DNA of 64,000 nt from Paenibacillus sp. 19GGS1-52 (GTDB taxonomy: Bacteria; Bacillota; Bacilli; Paenibacillales; Paenibacillaceae), in the NCBI RefSeq assembly GCF_022369515.1, contig NZ_CP059724.1, forward strand, positions 5,828,001-5,892,000. The letters are read 5' to 3'. The notes below the pieces were generated by a model. That model was not told the DNA's origin, searched no databases, and was given only the letters and a program-made list of their open reading frames with translations. The position numbers and the translations under genes are program-made. Positions 53,255 through 62,116 of this stretch are shown here, in pieces (within the stretch, counting starts at the first letter, position 1; every line of letters starts with the position of its first letter).

Positions 53255-54300
53255 TAGGCAGCTACGGACCAATTCTCTAGCGAGAATCCGGGGTCAGCCA
53301 CCATGTCCAGCGGTGTACCTCCGTCATGCTGCCACTTCACGTAGGCAGCCGCGCCAATCATGGCGGCATTGTCCGTACAATATATGGGTGGCGGAATGAT
53401 AAGTTCGATACCTTCTGCTTTGCAGCGGGAGGTCAACGCTGTACGCAACCCGACGTTTGCCGCAACACCACCGCAGAGCAGCAACTGTTTGGAATCACAA
53501 GATCTTACGGCACGCACCGCCTTCTCAACCAGTACTTCGACCACTGATTCTTGGAAGCCGCGGGCGATGCCTGCTACATCTGGCGTCAGACCTTTCATCT
53601 TACTCTGATTCACTACATTCAGCACAGCCGACTTCAATCCGCTGAAGCTGAAATCATAGGAATCATGCTCCAGCCAGACACGCGGCAGCGGAACAGCTGC
53701 TGTCGCCTCACGCGCCAGACGGTCTACATGGGGACCGCCCGGATAAGGGAAGCCTAACGCGCGGGCTACTTTATCGTAAGCTTCGCCCACAGCATCGTCA
53801 CGGGTGCGGCCAATAATCCGAAACTCACCTTCCCGTTCCATATGAACCAGTTCCGTGTGTCCACCGGACACGACTAAGGTCATATTGGGATACTGCAACT
53901 CCGCAACAAGCCGGTTGGCATAAATATGCCCGGCGATATGATGGGTGCCGATTAACGGCTTTCCCCAAGCTAGAGCCAAGCTCTTGGCAGCTACCACACC
54001 GACCAGCAATGCTCCAACCAGCCCCGGTCCTTGAGTAACTGCTACTGCCGTTAATTGCTCAGGCTTAATGCCCGCAACAGACAGAGCCTCCTCTATAATC
54101 AGAGTAATAACCTCCACATGCTTACGGGAGGCCACTTCCGGTACAACACCGCCATAAGCACGGTGAATCTCGATCTGGCTGGAGATGATGCTCGACAGCA
54201 CCTCGCAGCCATCTTTTATAACGGCTACTGCCGTCTCATCACAGCTGGTTTCTATGGCTAATATAAGTACAGATTGTGCTGTACCTGCTTCTGTCTTCAT
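53251..54300 (-). CDS. tsaD: tRNA N6-threonylcarbamoyladenosine transferase TsaD
   Basis: 349 residues from ATG 54300 (the open frame reaches 54360). ASKHA-fold transferase: ILAIETSCDETAVAVI, the metal site THHIAGHIYANRLV, VVSGGHTELVHM, and CTDNAAMIGAAAYV with the third ligand. It transfers the threonylcarbamoyl group to A37 of ANN-reading tRNAs, with TsaB and TsaE, both encoded just upstream. The stop codon overlaps the leuA-leader promoter. Confidence 0.96.
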   Translation of the reverse strand: MKTEAGTAQSVLILAIETSCDETAVAVIKDGCEVLSSIISSQIEIHRAYGGVVPEVASRKHVEVITLIIEEALSVAGIKPEQLTAVAVTQGPGLVGALLVGVVAAKSLALAWGKPLIGTHHIAGHIYANRLVAELQYPNMTLVVSGGHTELVHMEREGEFRIIGRTRDDAVGEAYDKVARALGFPYPGGPHVDRLAREATAAVPLPRVWLEHDSYDFSFSGLKSAVLNVVNQSKMKGLTPDVAGIARGFQESVVEVLVEKAVRAVRSCDSKQLLLCGGVAANVGLRTALTSRCKAEGIELIIPPPIYCTDNAAMIGAAAYVKWQHDGGTPLDMVADPGFSLENWSVAAY

Positions 54301-54329
54301 TTCAAGTCCACGCTTCCTTCCATGATGCT

Positions 54330-54821
54330 CTACTCTCCGTAAGCCGGCAGATCTGCCCACATAATGAGCGCGTCCTCGCGGTTGTCGGAATAATACCCTT
54401 TGCGAGTGCCAGCAGAGCGGAAGCCTTTTTTGCGGTATAAATTCTGGGCTATCTCGTTAGATGCCCGTACTTCTAGCGTAATGGAGATCATGCCTAAAAA
54501 AGCGGCTGTCTTCATCAGCTCGTCCAGCAGCCGATCTCCCCATTTGCGTCCCCGATAAGCCTCCAGCAAGGCGATGTTCGTCACATGTGCTTCGTCAACA
54601 ATAGCCCACATTCCGGCATAGCCGATAATGTGATTTGACAGCTCCATGACCATATATTTGGCAAAGTGATTATGGGTCAACTCGTTGCGGAAAGCCTCCT
54701 CCGTCCAGGGCATCGTAAAAGCTTCCCGTTCAATTACGAGAATCTCCGGAATATCCTCCACCTTCATCAGACGAAAAATAGGCTCAACTTCCTGCTCTCT
54801 TACCGGCTCCGATTCCGTCAT
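54330..54821 (-). CDS. rimI: Ribosomal protein alanine N-acetyltransferase RimI (GNAT)
   Basis: 163 residues from ATG 54821, in ATGA overlap with the tsaB stop; the long open frame to 54956 is not used. GNAT features: MKVEDIPEILVIEREAFTMP, the acetyl-CoA loop ALLEAYRGRKWGDRLLDELM, and the C-terminal NLYRKKGFRSAGTRKGYYSD. It acetylates the N-terminus of S18-like proteins. Third gene of tsaE-tsaB-rimI-tsaD, the standard Firmicute order. Confidence 0.93.
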   Translation of the reverse strand: MTESEPVREQEVEPIFRLMKVEDIPEILVIEREAFTMPWTEEAFRNELTHNHFAKYMVMELSNHIIGYAGMWAIVDEAHVTNIALLEAYRGRKWGDRLLDELMKTAAFLGMISITLEVRASNEIAQNLYRKKGFRSAGTRKGYYSDNREDALIMWADLPAYGE

Positions 54822-55651
54822 CGTTTGTTTAAGCTCCCTTCGCTGCTTCGGCGTAAATTGGCTTCCGCTTCTGACAGCTGCGTATAATTGGGGATTAGGG
54901 TATGTATATCGTCGCTGCCTACCTGCAGGCGTTCCTCGCCAAGAAATCCAGTCCAACGTCCCTCAAGCTCATAGGCTACAACGAGAATGTTGCTAAGTTC
55001 CTGCAGTGGTTGAAGCGATTCCGCGCTGCCGTGCAGTCCAGTGTCCCCGACAAACCAGATCAAGCGCGGACTTAACCCATCCGCTTGGGCCTGAGCAAGA
55101 CGTGCCGCTAAGTGTTCGACCCAATCCGCCATCAAGCGGATGGCATCTGGCTCAAGACGGCTGGGACTGCCTGTCCCATCCGCGCAGAATAATGCTGTGT
55201 AGGCTTGGCCCCGGCGTGCATCCAGCAATGGAATTATCCAGTCCGGACCCACCCCTTCGACCTGTTCATTTAAAGTCAGGACAGCCTCAGTCTGGCTCAC
55301 AAGGCCCGCAAGACGCCCACCCCAAGCTAGCGCCTGTAGCGTAGATATGCCCGCTACGGGTACATTCCAGGCCCAAGCCAGCGTCTTGGCAGCCGTAACT
55401 GCGATGCGTGTCCCCGTATAAGAGCCGGGTCCGACACCCACAGAAATCCCACCCAGCATAGCAGCGGTTGTTCCGGTTGCTTGCAGCACCTGCTCAATAA
55501 TGGGCAACAGATGTACCGAATGATTCCGCTCACCGGAAGCATTGATCTCGTGCAGCAATCGCCCATTCTCTGTTATGGCTACACCAAGTGTAGCCGTAGA
55601 TGTATCCAGCGCCAAAAACCGCTTGCGCGGCTCTTTATTTTCATTCGTCAT
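54818..55651 (-). CDS. tsaB: tRNA threonylcarbamoyladenosine biosynthesis protein TsaB
   Basis: 277 residues from ATG 55651. ASKHA fold without the metal site: RFLALDTSTATLGVAITENG, the HSVHLLPIIEQVLQ stretch, and VGVGPGSYTGTRIAVTAAKT. Partner and scaffold of TsaD. Its start lies 6 bp after the tsaE stop, and its stop overlaps rimI. The C-terminal quarter is divergent from other TsaB proteins, as usual. Confidence 0.94.
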   Translation of the reverse strand: MTNENKEPRKRFLALDTSTATLGVAITENGRLLHEINASGERNHSVHLLPIIEQVLQATGTTAAMLGGISVGVGPGSYTGTRIAVTAAKTLAWAWNVPVAGISTLQALAWGGRLAGLVSQTEAVLTLNEQVEGVGPDWIIPLLDARRGQAYTALFCADGTGSPSRLEPDAIRLMADWVEHLAARLAQAQADGLSPRLIWFVGDTGLHGSAESLQPLQELSNILVVAYELEGRWTGFLGEERLQVGSDDIHTLIPNYTQLSEAEANLRRSSEGSLNKR

Positions 55652-55656
55652 CTTTC

Positions 55657-56142
55657 TTAACCCCACTTCTGGCTTAAGTCCCGGCAAAGTTCGCCATAAG
55701 GCTCGCCGATTCCGGTTACCGTAATGATTCGTTCATCCAATCCGGTCGTTTCCATGTGTATGTGCATATGCCGCGGCGGCATCAACTCTTGTATAATACT
55801 GCTCCACTCCACCAGACAGACACCCTGTCCATAGAAATACTCATCTAGTCCAAGCTCGTCCGCTTCCTGAAAGGATATCCGATATACATCCATATGGTAT
55901 AGCGGCAAACGGCCTTTATACTCTTTAATAATTGTAAATGTAGGACTGCTAACGATATCCTCAACCCCTAAATAGCGGGCATAGCCTTGCGAGAATGCCG
56001 TTTTCCCTGCCCCCAGATCACCGTCCAAACCAATCACCAAACCTGCTGTGGATACAGCCGCAATCGCAGCCGCAAGCTGTTCGGTATCCTGCGGACTGTA
56101 TGATCGGTAAGTGAAAACCGTTTCGACGTTATTGTCCAACAC
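55657..56142 (-). CDS. tsaE: tRNA threonylcarbamoyladenosine biosynthesis ATPase TsaE
   Basis: 161 residues. P-loop LDGDLGAGKTAFSQGYARYL (about residues 38-57), switch-like SSPTFTIIKEYKGRLPLYHM, and DEYFYGQGVCLVEWSS. Starts at TTG 56145, GTG 56142 or TTG 56139 are all in frame; AAGGTGG best serves GTG 56142. It drives the TsaD-TsaB cycle with ATP. First gene of the t6A operon. Confidence 0.94.
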   Translation of the reverse strand: MLDNNVETVFTYRSYSPQDTEQLAAAIAAVSTAGLVIGLDGDLGAGKTAFSQGYARYLGVEDIVSSPTFTIIKEYKGRLPLYHMDVYRISFQEADELGLDEYFYGQGVCLVEWSSIIQELMPPRHMHIHMETTGLDERIITVTGIGEPYGELCRDLSQKWG

Positions 56143-56240
56143 CAACTACCACCTTTTAAACAAAATACCTGCAAAATTATAATACATTTAATTATATCGG
56201 TATGATTCCCTCACCGCAACAACTGTCCTTACTCAGTAAT

Positions 56241-57254
56241 TCAAGCTGAAGGAGGAGATATCCTGCTCTTCAATCTTGCGTCAGCAGATGCTTTGGTTCC
56301 TGAACGTTGAGAAAGTAGACTGTGCAGGATCATCCCTAGAATAATCACAGCAATTCCTACCCACGACAACAAGGAAGGCCGTGATGTTGATAGAATCAGC
56401 ATCTCGCCTGCTAATGCAAATAGAACCTCCAGCGACTGAGTGGCTTCCACTGCCGCCAAGCCGCTCATGCTGCTGCGGACCATATCGGTGGCACGAAAAA
56501 ACAGGACAGTTGCTATTACTCCTGAAGATATGGCGACAATAACGGACTGCCCCACCTGACCCGCGGAAGGCAGACCTACATCAGCAAGACCGTAAATCCC
56601 GAGCAGAAGCCAGAACGGAAGACTCGCTAAGGTCATGCCAAGGATGCGCTGAAAGACATCCAGCCTGTCTCCGCAGAGTTCCATCATTTTACGGTTTCCA
56701 AGCGGATAAGCGAAGGACGCCACCAACACAGGCAGGACACCCAGTAGAACCTGAGTCATTGCCAGATGTTGTGCATGCTCTACTTGGAGCAGCGCCACTC
56801 CGGCTAGAATAATTAAAGACATACCTAACCCGCGAATAGGGATTCTGCCACGTATGTAAATTGGACCTTTCGGCCCCGTCATCCATTGCCCGAACAAGGG
56901 TGCGAGCAAAGACCCAGAGATAATGGTGATCTGCCATGTTCCTGCTGTCAGCCAGCCCGGAGCATAGGCTGCAGCATAACACAGCGGTGCATAGAATAAA
57001 CCAAAACCTACTGTCCCCCATAATAGCCAGGCAGTCGGACGCTCTGCCATAACCAGCAGCAAGGGCTTCAGCCTGCGCCGTCCGGCCACGATAGCAATCA
57101 GGAAGGGTAAGGTGAATAAATAGCGCAGCGAGGCGCTCCAGGCCCAGCTTCCACCCGACAGCTCCATCCGTCGATTAAGCACAAAAGATACTGCGAAGAA
57201 CAGCGCAGCGCACACGCCGAGCAATAGGGGACGCACACAATCATCTCTTTTCAT
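56241..57254 (-). CDS. DMT superfamily transporter (multidrug resistance efflux type)
   Basis: 337 residues with ten membrane helices in two EamA halves; begins VRPLLLGVCAALFFAVSFVL, with an inner duplication around ASFAYPLGNRKMMELCG. The helix-rich profile and the segment SGGSWAWSASLRYLF are typical of the YdcZ/EmrE-like multidrug group. Substrate unknown. ATG 57254 has a weak RBS. No regulator is adjacent. Confidence 0.85.
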   Translation of the reverse strand: MKRDDCVRPLLLGVCAALFFAVSFVLNRRMELSGGSWAWSASLRYLFTLPFLIAIVAGRRRLKPLLLVMAERPTAWLLWGTVGFGLFYAPLCYAAAYAPGWLTAGTWQITIISGSLLAPLFGQWMTGPKGPIYIRGRIPIRGLGMSLIILAGVALLQVEHAQHLAMTQVLLGVLPVLVASFAYPLGNRKMMELCGDRLDVFQRILGMTLASLPFWLLLGIYGLADVGLPSAGQVGQSVIVAISSGVIATVLFFRATDMVRSSMSGLAAVEATQSLEVLFALAGEMLILSTSRPSLLSWVGIAVIILGMILHSLLSQRSGTKASADARLKSRISPPSA

Positions 57255-57416
57255 TCCATATTTCTTTAATGTTATGGGTTTATATCTAACACCGTCAATC
57301 TTTGTTTCACCTATAGCTGCTTATAGCAAAAGGGGCTGACCCAAACGCCATGAAATGGCTACTTGTGCCAACCCTTGTTGTTTTTGAGTAGGATCAACGT
57401 TAACTCACATTTCCCA

Positions 57417-57602
57417 CTAGTGCCCTTGTTCCTCCAGCCGTTCTACGCCAACTGTATGCGTATTGGTCGGGCTGGAGCCCAACTGTACCGTTGCCATTCC
57501 ATTGTCCACATCCACATGCTCAATCCAGACCGGCTTTCCGTCCAAATGAACAGATATCATTTCTTTGGATGCATAAATATCCTGTGCCCGCTGTATATTC
57601 AT
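57417..57602 (-). CDS. sspH: Small acid-soluble spore protein, H type
   Basis: 61 residues: MNIQRAQDIYASKEMISVHL, DGKPVWIEHVDVDNGMATVQ, then SSPTNTHTVGVERLEEQGH, matching the SspH family (B. subtilis SspH is about 59 residues). Binds DNA in the dormant spore. GGAGGTGCAGG precedes ATG 57602, which overlaps the upstream gene stop (ATGA). Shows that the host forms endospores. Confidence 0.92.
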   Translation of the reverse strand: MNIQRAQDIYASKEMISVHLDGKPVWIEHVDVDNGMATVQLGSSPTNTHTVGVERLEEQGH

Positions 57603-57778
57603 TCCTGCACCTCCTCCATATATGGCGACTCCCCGATCATTTCCTCCGCATCCAGTTTTTCTGAATCGGCATCGAACTCGTCCTCCGGAACAGCTATGAT
57701 GCTCTCCCAATCTACAACTTCAGCGGGAATATCCTGTTCCTTCAACACATCGCTCCAAATGTTCAACCGTTGTTCCAT
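57599..57778 (-). CDS. Small acidic protein of unknown function (upstream of sspH)
   Basis: 59 residues from ATG 57778 (GGAGG upstream), very acidic: VVDWESIIAVPEDEFDADSE, EEMIGESPYMEEVQE. Not recognised. Translationally coupled to sspH (overlap of 4 nt) with a CATACTA box upstream at 57804-57810 on the minus strand, so likely a forespore gene (inference). Confidence 0.7.
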   Translation of the reverse strand: MEQRLNIWSDVLKEQDIPAEVVDWESIIAVPEDEFDADSEKLDAEEMIGESPYMEEVQE

Positions 57779-57803
57779 ACAATCCCTCCGTTGCTCGCCC
57801 AAT

Positions 57804-57810
57804 TAGTATG
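57804..57810 (-). promoter_or_regulatory. Sigma-G-like -10 box before the sspH pair
   Basis: Minus strand CATACTA, matching the sigma-G -10 consensus CATNNTA, 26 bp before the acidic-protein start. No convincing -35 box was seen at 17-18 bp. Confidence 0.4.
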
Positions 57811-57891
57811 GGTACTTAGCTTATAAGCCCAAGTTTATTTTTTCCCATGCTTCTCAAAAAATGCATCAGGCTAGAAAAACCTTCTCCACCT

Positions 57892-57898
57892 CATACTA
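57892..57898 (+). promoter_or_regulatory. Sigma-G-like -10 box before ku
   Basis: CATACTA on the plus strand, 38 bp before the Ku start. Same motif as on the divergent sspH side. No convincing -35 box. Confidence 0.35.
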
Positions 57899-57936
57899 AG
57901 CCATAGTAGCCATTCTTATAATCTGGAGGAGATCTC

Positions 57937-58956
57937 ATGCATACCGTTTGGAAAGGGGCTATCAGCTTCGGGCTTGTACATGTTCCGGTCAAAATGTTCT
58001 CCGCTACGGAGGATAAAGATATTTCCTTGCGTTACATTCATAAGGAATGCGGGAGTCCACTGTCTTATGTACGCAAATGTCCCGTATGTGACAAGGAAGT
58101 GGCTTGGGAAGAAATCGGCAAGGGTTATGAGTATGAGAAGGGCAAGTTTGTATTGTTTGATAAAGAGGAGCTGGACCAGCTTACGGAGGAAAGCAGCAAG
58201 AGTATTTCGATCCTTGATTTCGTGGATTTGACGGAGATCGACCCCATTTATTTTCAAAAAACATATTATTTGGCTCCTGACCAAGCAGGTGCTAATGCTT
58301 ATCGTCTCTTGATGGAGGCCATGCGGCAGACAGGTAGAATAGGCATCGCCAAAATTTCGCTTCGTTCCAAGAGCAGCCTCGCAGCCATCCGTGTGCTGGA
58401 GAATTGTCTGGCCATCGAAACGATCTATTATCCGGACGAAGTCCGACCAGCTTCACAGGTTCCTAATCTGCCTGAAGCTGGAGTAGTGAATGATAAAGAG
58501 CTTGAGATGGCAAAAATGCTTATCTCCCAATTATCCACTCCTTTTGACGCGGCTAAATATACCGATGACTACCGCCAGCGGATGCTTGATTTGATCTCCC
58601 ATAAAGTTGCAGGTGAGGAGTTCCATATTGCTCCAACGCGACAAGAGAATAATGTGATCGACCTAATGGCTGCCCTTCAGGCTAGTATAGAGGCGGTTCA
58701 GCATATCCCTTCTGAACCAGGGCCCTCAATATCCAGCAATACAAGCACCAAGCTACAGACAGCCACTGGTAAAAAGAAACCGGCTAAAGCCAAAGCAGCA
58801 GCATCTTCCGATGCGCAACGCACTACTCCAGCCGTTGCGGAACCTGTGGTGGAGCCTGCTGCGGAGGCGAAATTTAACAATGCCACCGGCCCGATCCCGG
58901 TTATTGCACCCAAGCCGAAACGTCGCAGTGCCAAAAGCAAAGAAACGGTGTCCTAG
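57937..58956 (+). CDS. ku: Non-homologous end joining protein Ku
   Basis: 339 residues. The Ku core (about 1-250) opens with MHTVWKGAISFGLVHVPVKM; the zinc-like CPVCDKEVAWEEIGKGYEYE segment and IDPIYFQKTYYLAPDQAGAN follow. A basic Lys/Ala/Pro-rich tail (about 260-339; GKKKPAKAKAAASSDAQR) probably contacts DNA. It binds DNA ends and recruits LigD. GGAGGAG precedes ATG 57937. Operon with split LigD genes, 12 nt downstream. Spore-linked neighbours fit the known role of NHEJ in germinating spores. Confidence 0.95.
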   Translation: MHTVWKGAISFGLVHVPVKMFSATEDKDISLRYIHKECGSPLSYVRKCPVCDKEVAWEEIGKGYEYEKGKFVLFDKEELDQLTEESSKSISILDFVDLTEIDPIYFQKTYYLAPDQAGANAYRLLMEAMRQTGRIGIAKISLRSKSSLAAIRVLENCLAIETIYYPDEVRPASQVPNLPEAGVVNDKELEMAKMLISQLSTPFDAAKYTDDYRQRMLDLISHKVAGEEFHIAPTRQENNVIDLMAALQASIEAVQHIPSEPGPSISSNTSTKLQTATGKKKPAKAKAAASSDAQRTTPAVAEPVVEPAAEAKFNNATGPIPVIAPKPKRRSAKSKETVS

Positions 58957-58968
58957 GAGGTCCGCTAA

Positions 58969-59931
58969 ATGAAGCTTTCGCCAGTTACCCCCTTTGAACC
59001 CGTCTTGGCTGGTCAGTTGCCGGTTGGCAATCAGTGGATCGCCCAGATCAAATGGGATGGTGTGCGTATGCTCTCCTATTATGACGGGGATGGGACTGAG
59101 CTCATCAATCGGCGTGGAAACCGCCGTACAGGGCAATACCCCGAGCTTAATGATGCTCGTGCCTACAGCAAAGCCGATTCGATCATTCTTGATGGTGAAG
59201 TGATTGCACTTCTTAAAGGCACACCCTCATTTCATGAGGTGATGCGGCGGGACAGCTTAAAGAATGAGGCGGCGATTCAGGCCACCAAACATCAGGTTCC
59301 TGTCGTTTATATGGTGTTTGATATTCTGTATTGCAATGGCCTATGGCTGTTTGATCAATCTTTATCTCTGCGGCAGCAGCGCCTAAGCGAGATGCTGCTG
59401 CCGCATCCCCATGTTCAACTGGTCCCGAGCTATAGCGATCCTGCCGAGCTGTTTACTGCTGCACAAAGTAAAGGTCTGGAAGGAATCGTATGCAAGGATA
59501 TTATGAGTACTTATGCACCAGGTGGTAAAGACAAACGCTGGCAGAAACGTAAGATCATTTCCGATATTACAGCGGTAGCTGGAGGGGTTACTTTTCGTGA
59601 CGGTACGGTAAATGCCCTATTGCTGGGCTTATATGATGATGCTGGCAAGCTGCATTATATCGGGCATGCCGGTGCAGGCCGTCTGACCGTGGAGGATTGG
59701 CGGAGCCTTACCGTACAGGCAATCAGCTTAGCCAGTGAACAAATGCCCTTTGCTACTATTCCGCAGCGAAGCAAGGGCGCTTACTGGATCAAACCCCAGC
59801 TCGTATTCAAGATTCATTTTCTGGAATGGAACCGTTCAGGAACCCTCCGTCAGCCAGTTATTCAAGCTAGGGTCGATATCCCTGCACAGGCTTGTCGTAT
59901 AGAGCAACGCATCACAGGAATTCCGCAATGA
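58969..59931 (+). CDS. ATP-dependent DNA ligase (LigD ligase domain)
   Basis: 320 residues. Nucleotidyltransferase motif I with the AMP-linked lysine in WIAQIKWDGVRM (about residues 18-29), motif III/IIIa region ILDGEVIAL, motif IV LEGIVCKDI and motif V KRWQKRKI, then an OB-fold (about 205-310). It seals ends in NHEJ. AGGAGG lies 7 nt before ATG 58969. In B. subtilis the ligase and polymerase are one protein; here this gene ends and the polymerase follows 25 nt later. Confidence 0.94.
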   Translation: MKLSPVTPFEPVLAGQLPVGNQWIAQIKWDGVRMLSYYDGDGTELINRRGNRRTGQYPELNDARAYSKADSIILDGEVIALLKGTPSFHEVMRRDSLKNEAAIQATKHQVPVVYMVFDILYCNGLWLFDQSLSLRQQRLSEMLLPHPHVQLVPSYSDPAELFTAAQSKGLEGIVCKDIMSTYAPGGKDKRWQKRKIISDITAVAGGVTFRDGTVNALLLGLYDDAGKLHYIGHAGAGRLTVEDWRSLTVQAISLASEQMPFATIPQRSKGAYWIKPQLVFKIHFLEWNRSGTLRQPVIQARVDIPAQACRIEQRITGIPQ

Positions 59932-59956
59932 ATCCCCAAGAAAGGAGGAGCATATT

Positions 59957-60841
59957 ATGCCAGCAGCCATTAAAGGCTCCATTACCGTGAATGGACAAGC
60001 GATCGCTATTACGAACCCGGACAAGCTTTTATGGCCGGAAATGGGCATTACGAAAAAAATCTATCTGCAAAAGCTCGCTGCACTCTCGCCTTACCTCCTG
60101 CGCTATTGTCAGAACCGCCTGCTCACGGTTATCCGCTATCCGCATGGCGTGCCTGGTATGTCCTTTTATCAGAAAAATGCCCCGGAGCCGCTCCCTTCGT
60201 TTGTGAAGACGGCGACTCACGAGAATATTACCTATATTATGCTGCAAGGTTTACCCGAGTTGCTCTGGTTGGGCAATCTCGCCGCCTTGGAGTTTCATCC
60301 TTCGCTGCATTATGCAGGAAGTGAACTGCCCTGTGAATGGATGATTGATCTGGACCCCTCCCGCGAGGTTGAACCGCGCATCATGGAGGCCACCGCCATT
60401 GTTGGTGATGTACTGAGATCACTTGGATTGCACTCCGTCCCCAAGACCTCCGGTGCCACTGGAGTCCAGATTATTGTACCCATTCATCCAGGAGTCACCT
60501 TTGACGGCCTGCGCCGAATAGGTCACTTTGTCGGCCGCTTCGTGACCGAGAAACATCCTGAGCTGTTTACTCTAGAGCGCTTGAAGAAAAATCGTGGTGA
60601 CAGAATCTATTTTGACTATCTTCAGCACTACGGTGGTAAGACCCTAGCCGCTCCATATACACCTCGCGCACGACCGCTTGCGACGGTATCCACGCCCTTG
60701 TTGTGGAGAGAGGTTGAACAGAATGTATCACCGACTGACTTCCATTTGCTGAACATCGAGGAACGCCTTGGCAGCAAAGGTGATCTTATTCAAAAAGTGC
60801 CTGCGCAGCCGGTGGAGGATATTATCTCGCAGTTGTCTTGA
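59957..60841 (+). CDS. NHEJ DNA polymerase/primase (LigD polymerase domain)
   Basis: 294 residues, AEP-type polymerase: VNGQAIAITNPDKLLWPEMG at the N-terminus, FYQKNAPEPLPSFVKT, the metal aspartates in EWMIDLDPSREVEPRI, and SGATGVQIIVPIHPGVTFDG. It fills gaps with ribonucleotides at broken ends. Own RBS (AAAGGAGGAG) before ATG 59957. Probably a natural split of LigD, because neither side shows a broken domain. Confidence 0.93.
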   Translation: MPAAIKGSITVNGQAIAITNPDKLLWPEMGITKKIYLQKLAALSPYLLRYCQNRLLTVIRYPHGVPGMSFYQKNAPEPLPSFVKTATHENITYIMLQGLPELLWLGNLAALEFHPSLHYAGSELPCEWMIDLDPSREVEPRIMEATAIVGDVLRSLGLHSVPKTSGATGVQIIVPIHPGVTFDGLRRIGHFVGRFVTEKHPELFTLERLKKNRGDRIYFDYLQHYGGKTLAAPYTPRARPLATVSTPLLWREVEQNVSPTDFHLLNIEERLGSKGDLIQKVPAQPVEDIISQLS

Positions 60842-60870
60842 AGCTGCCAGGTGCAGGGATCAATACACGC

Positions 60871-60910
60871 AATAAGCCCGCAGCATCAGAATCATGCTGC
60901 GGGCTTATCA
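60871..60910. terminator. Hairpin after the NHEJ operon
   Basis: A 15-bp perfect stem (ATAAGCCCGCAGCAT / ATGCTGCGGGCTTAT) with a 7-nt loop. No clear T run follows, so termination strength is uncertain. Confidence 0.6.
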
Positions 60911-61039
60911 GACAACCAACTTAATGGACAGAAGGTATTATATGTGAGAATACGGCACAACGAAATTCCTTCACCGTATTTATTGCTCTATCGTTCGTAA
61001 ATATATACCTTCTTTTATAAAAGCTCAGAAATGACTTCG

Positions 61040-61948
61040 CTAATGAATGGATTTTTTCTTGAATCGTCCACCCTTAACATCATGAATATTACCAATCGCG
61101 ACGAATGCATCAGAATCCCAATCCTCAACTATAGATTTGAGTTTTGCCTCTTCCAAACGTGTGATGACCACAAAAATCACTTTCTTGTTATCACCGGAGA
61201 ATCCGCCTTCTCCTTCCAGATAAGTAACACCGCGTCCAAGACGCTCAGTCAGCGCTTCTCCGATATCCCGGAATTTATCGCTGATAATCCATACTGACTT
61301 CGATTGATCGAGACCCTCAAGCGTAACGTCAATCATCTTAAAAGCAATGTAATACGCAATAAGTGAGAACATGGCATTATTCCAGCCAAACACAAAGCCT
61401 GCTCCAGAAAGAATAAACAGGTTAAAGAACATCACAACCTCACCAACTGAGAACGGAAGCTTTTTAGCTACAAGAATAGCCACGATTTCCGTCCCATCCA
61501 GTGATCCACCGTATCTTACGACTAAGCCTACTCCTACACCAAGAATCACGCCTCCAAATACTGCGGCAAGCAGCGGTTCAACGGTAATAGGCTTTACAGG
61601 ATGCAGCAGTTGAGTACCAATAGACATAAGAATTACAGCATATAATGTGGATAAGGCAAAGGTCTTACCAATTTGCTTATAACCAACAACGAGGAATGGA
61701 AGGTTTAGCAGTGTTAACAAAATACCGAGAGGAATGTTGAAAATGTGAGACAGCATAATAGAGATACCGGTAATTCCACCATCAATCAAACTGTTGGGAA
61801 CGAGGAATATCTCAAGTGCAACGGACATCATAGACGCGCCAATGGTAATCATAATAATTCGCTGTGCTAGCTTCGCCGTTTTAAAGGCACCCGACTTATG
61901 CGGCTTCTGACGATCCCCATTCGCAAAGACTTCTTGGCTTACAGTCAT
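61040..61948 (-). CDS. YitT family membrane protein
   Basis: 302 residues: a YitT/DUF161 membrane region with five to six helices (about 25-205; IDGGITGISIMLSHIFNIPL) and a cytoplasmic DUF2179 domain (about 210-295; SVWIISDKFRDIGEALTERL; KKVIFVVITRLEEAKLKSIV). Function unresolved in this large Firmicute family. GGGGGAG precedes ATG 61948. Confidence 0.92.
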   Translation of the reverse strand: MTVSQEVFANGDRQKPHKSGAFKTAKLAQRIIMITIGASMMSVALEIFLVPNSLIDGGITGISIMLSHIFNIPLGILLTLLNLPFLVVGYKQIGKTFALSTLYAVILMSIGTQLLHPVKPITVEPLLAAVFGGVILGVGVGLVVRYGGSLDGTEIVAILVAKKLPFSVGEVVMFFNLFILSGAGFVFGWNNAMFSLIAYYIAFKMIDVTLEGLDQSKSVWIISDKFRDIGEALTERLGRGVTYLEGEGGFSGDNKKVIFVVITRLEEAKLKSIVEDWDSDAFVAIGNIHDVKGGRFKKKSIH

Positions 61949-62116
61949 AGAACTCCCCCTAGAGTAACAAATAGTTTAGAAACTTACAGAAGTATAATTA
62001 TCAGCCATACTTAAGCAAATTTCATTTTATACAATCTATTATATCATAAACGAACCCAAAAAATGAATGTAGAGGTGAATAACCTTCGAAAAGATGCTGT
62101 TTTATCACTTATCCTG

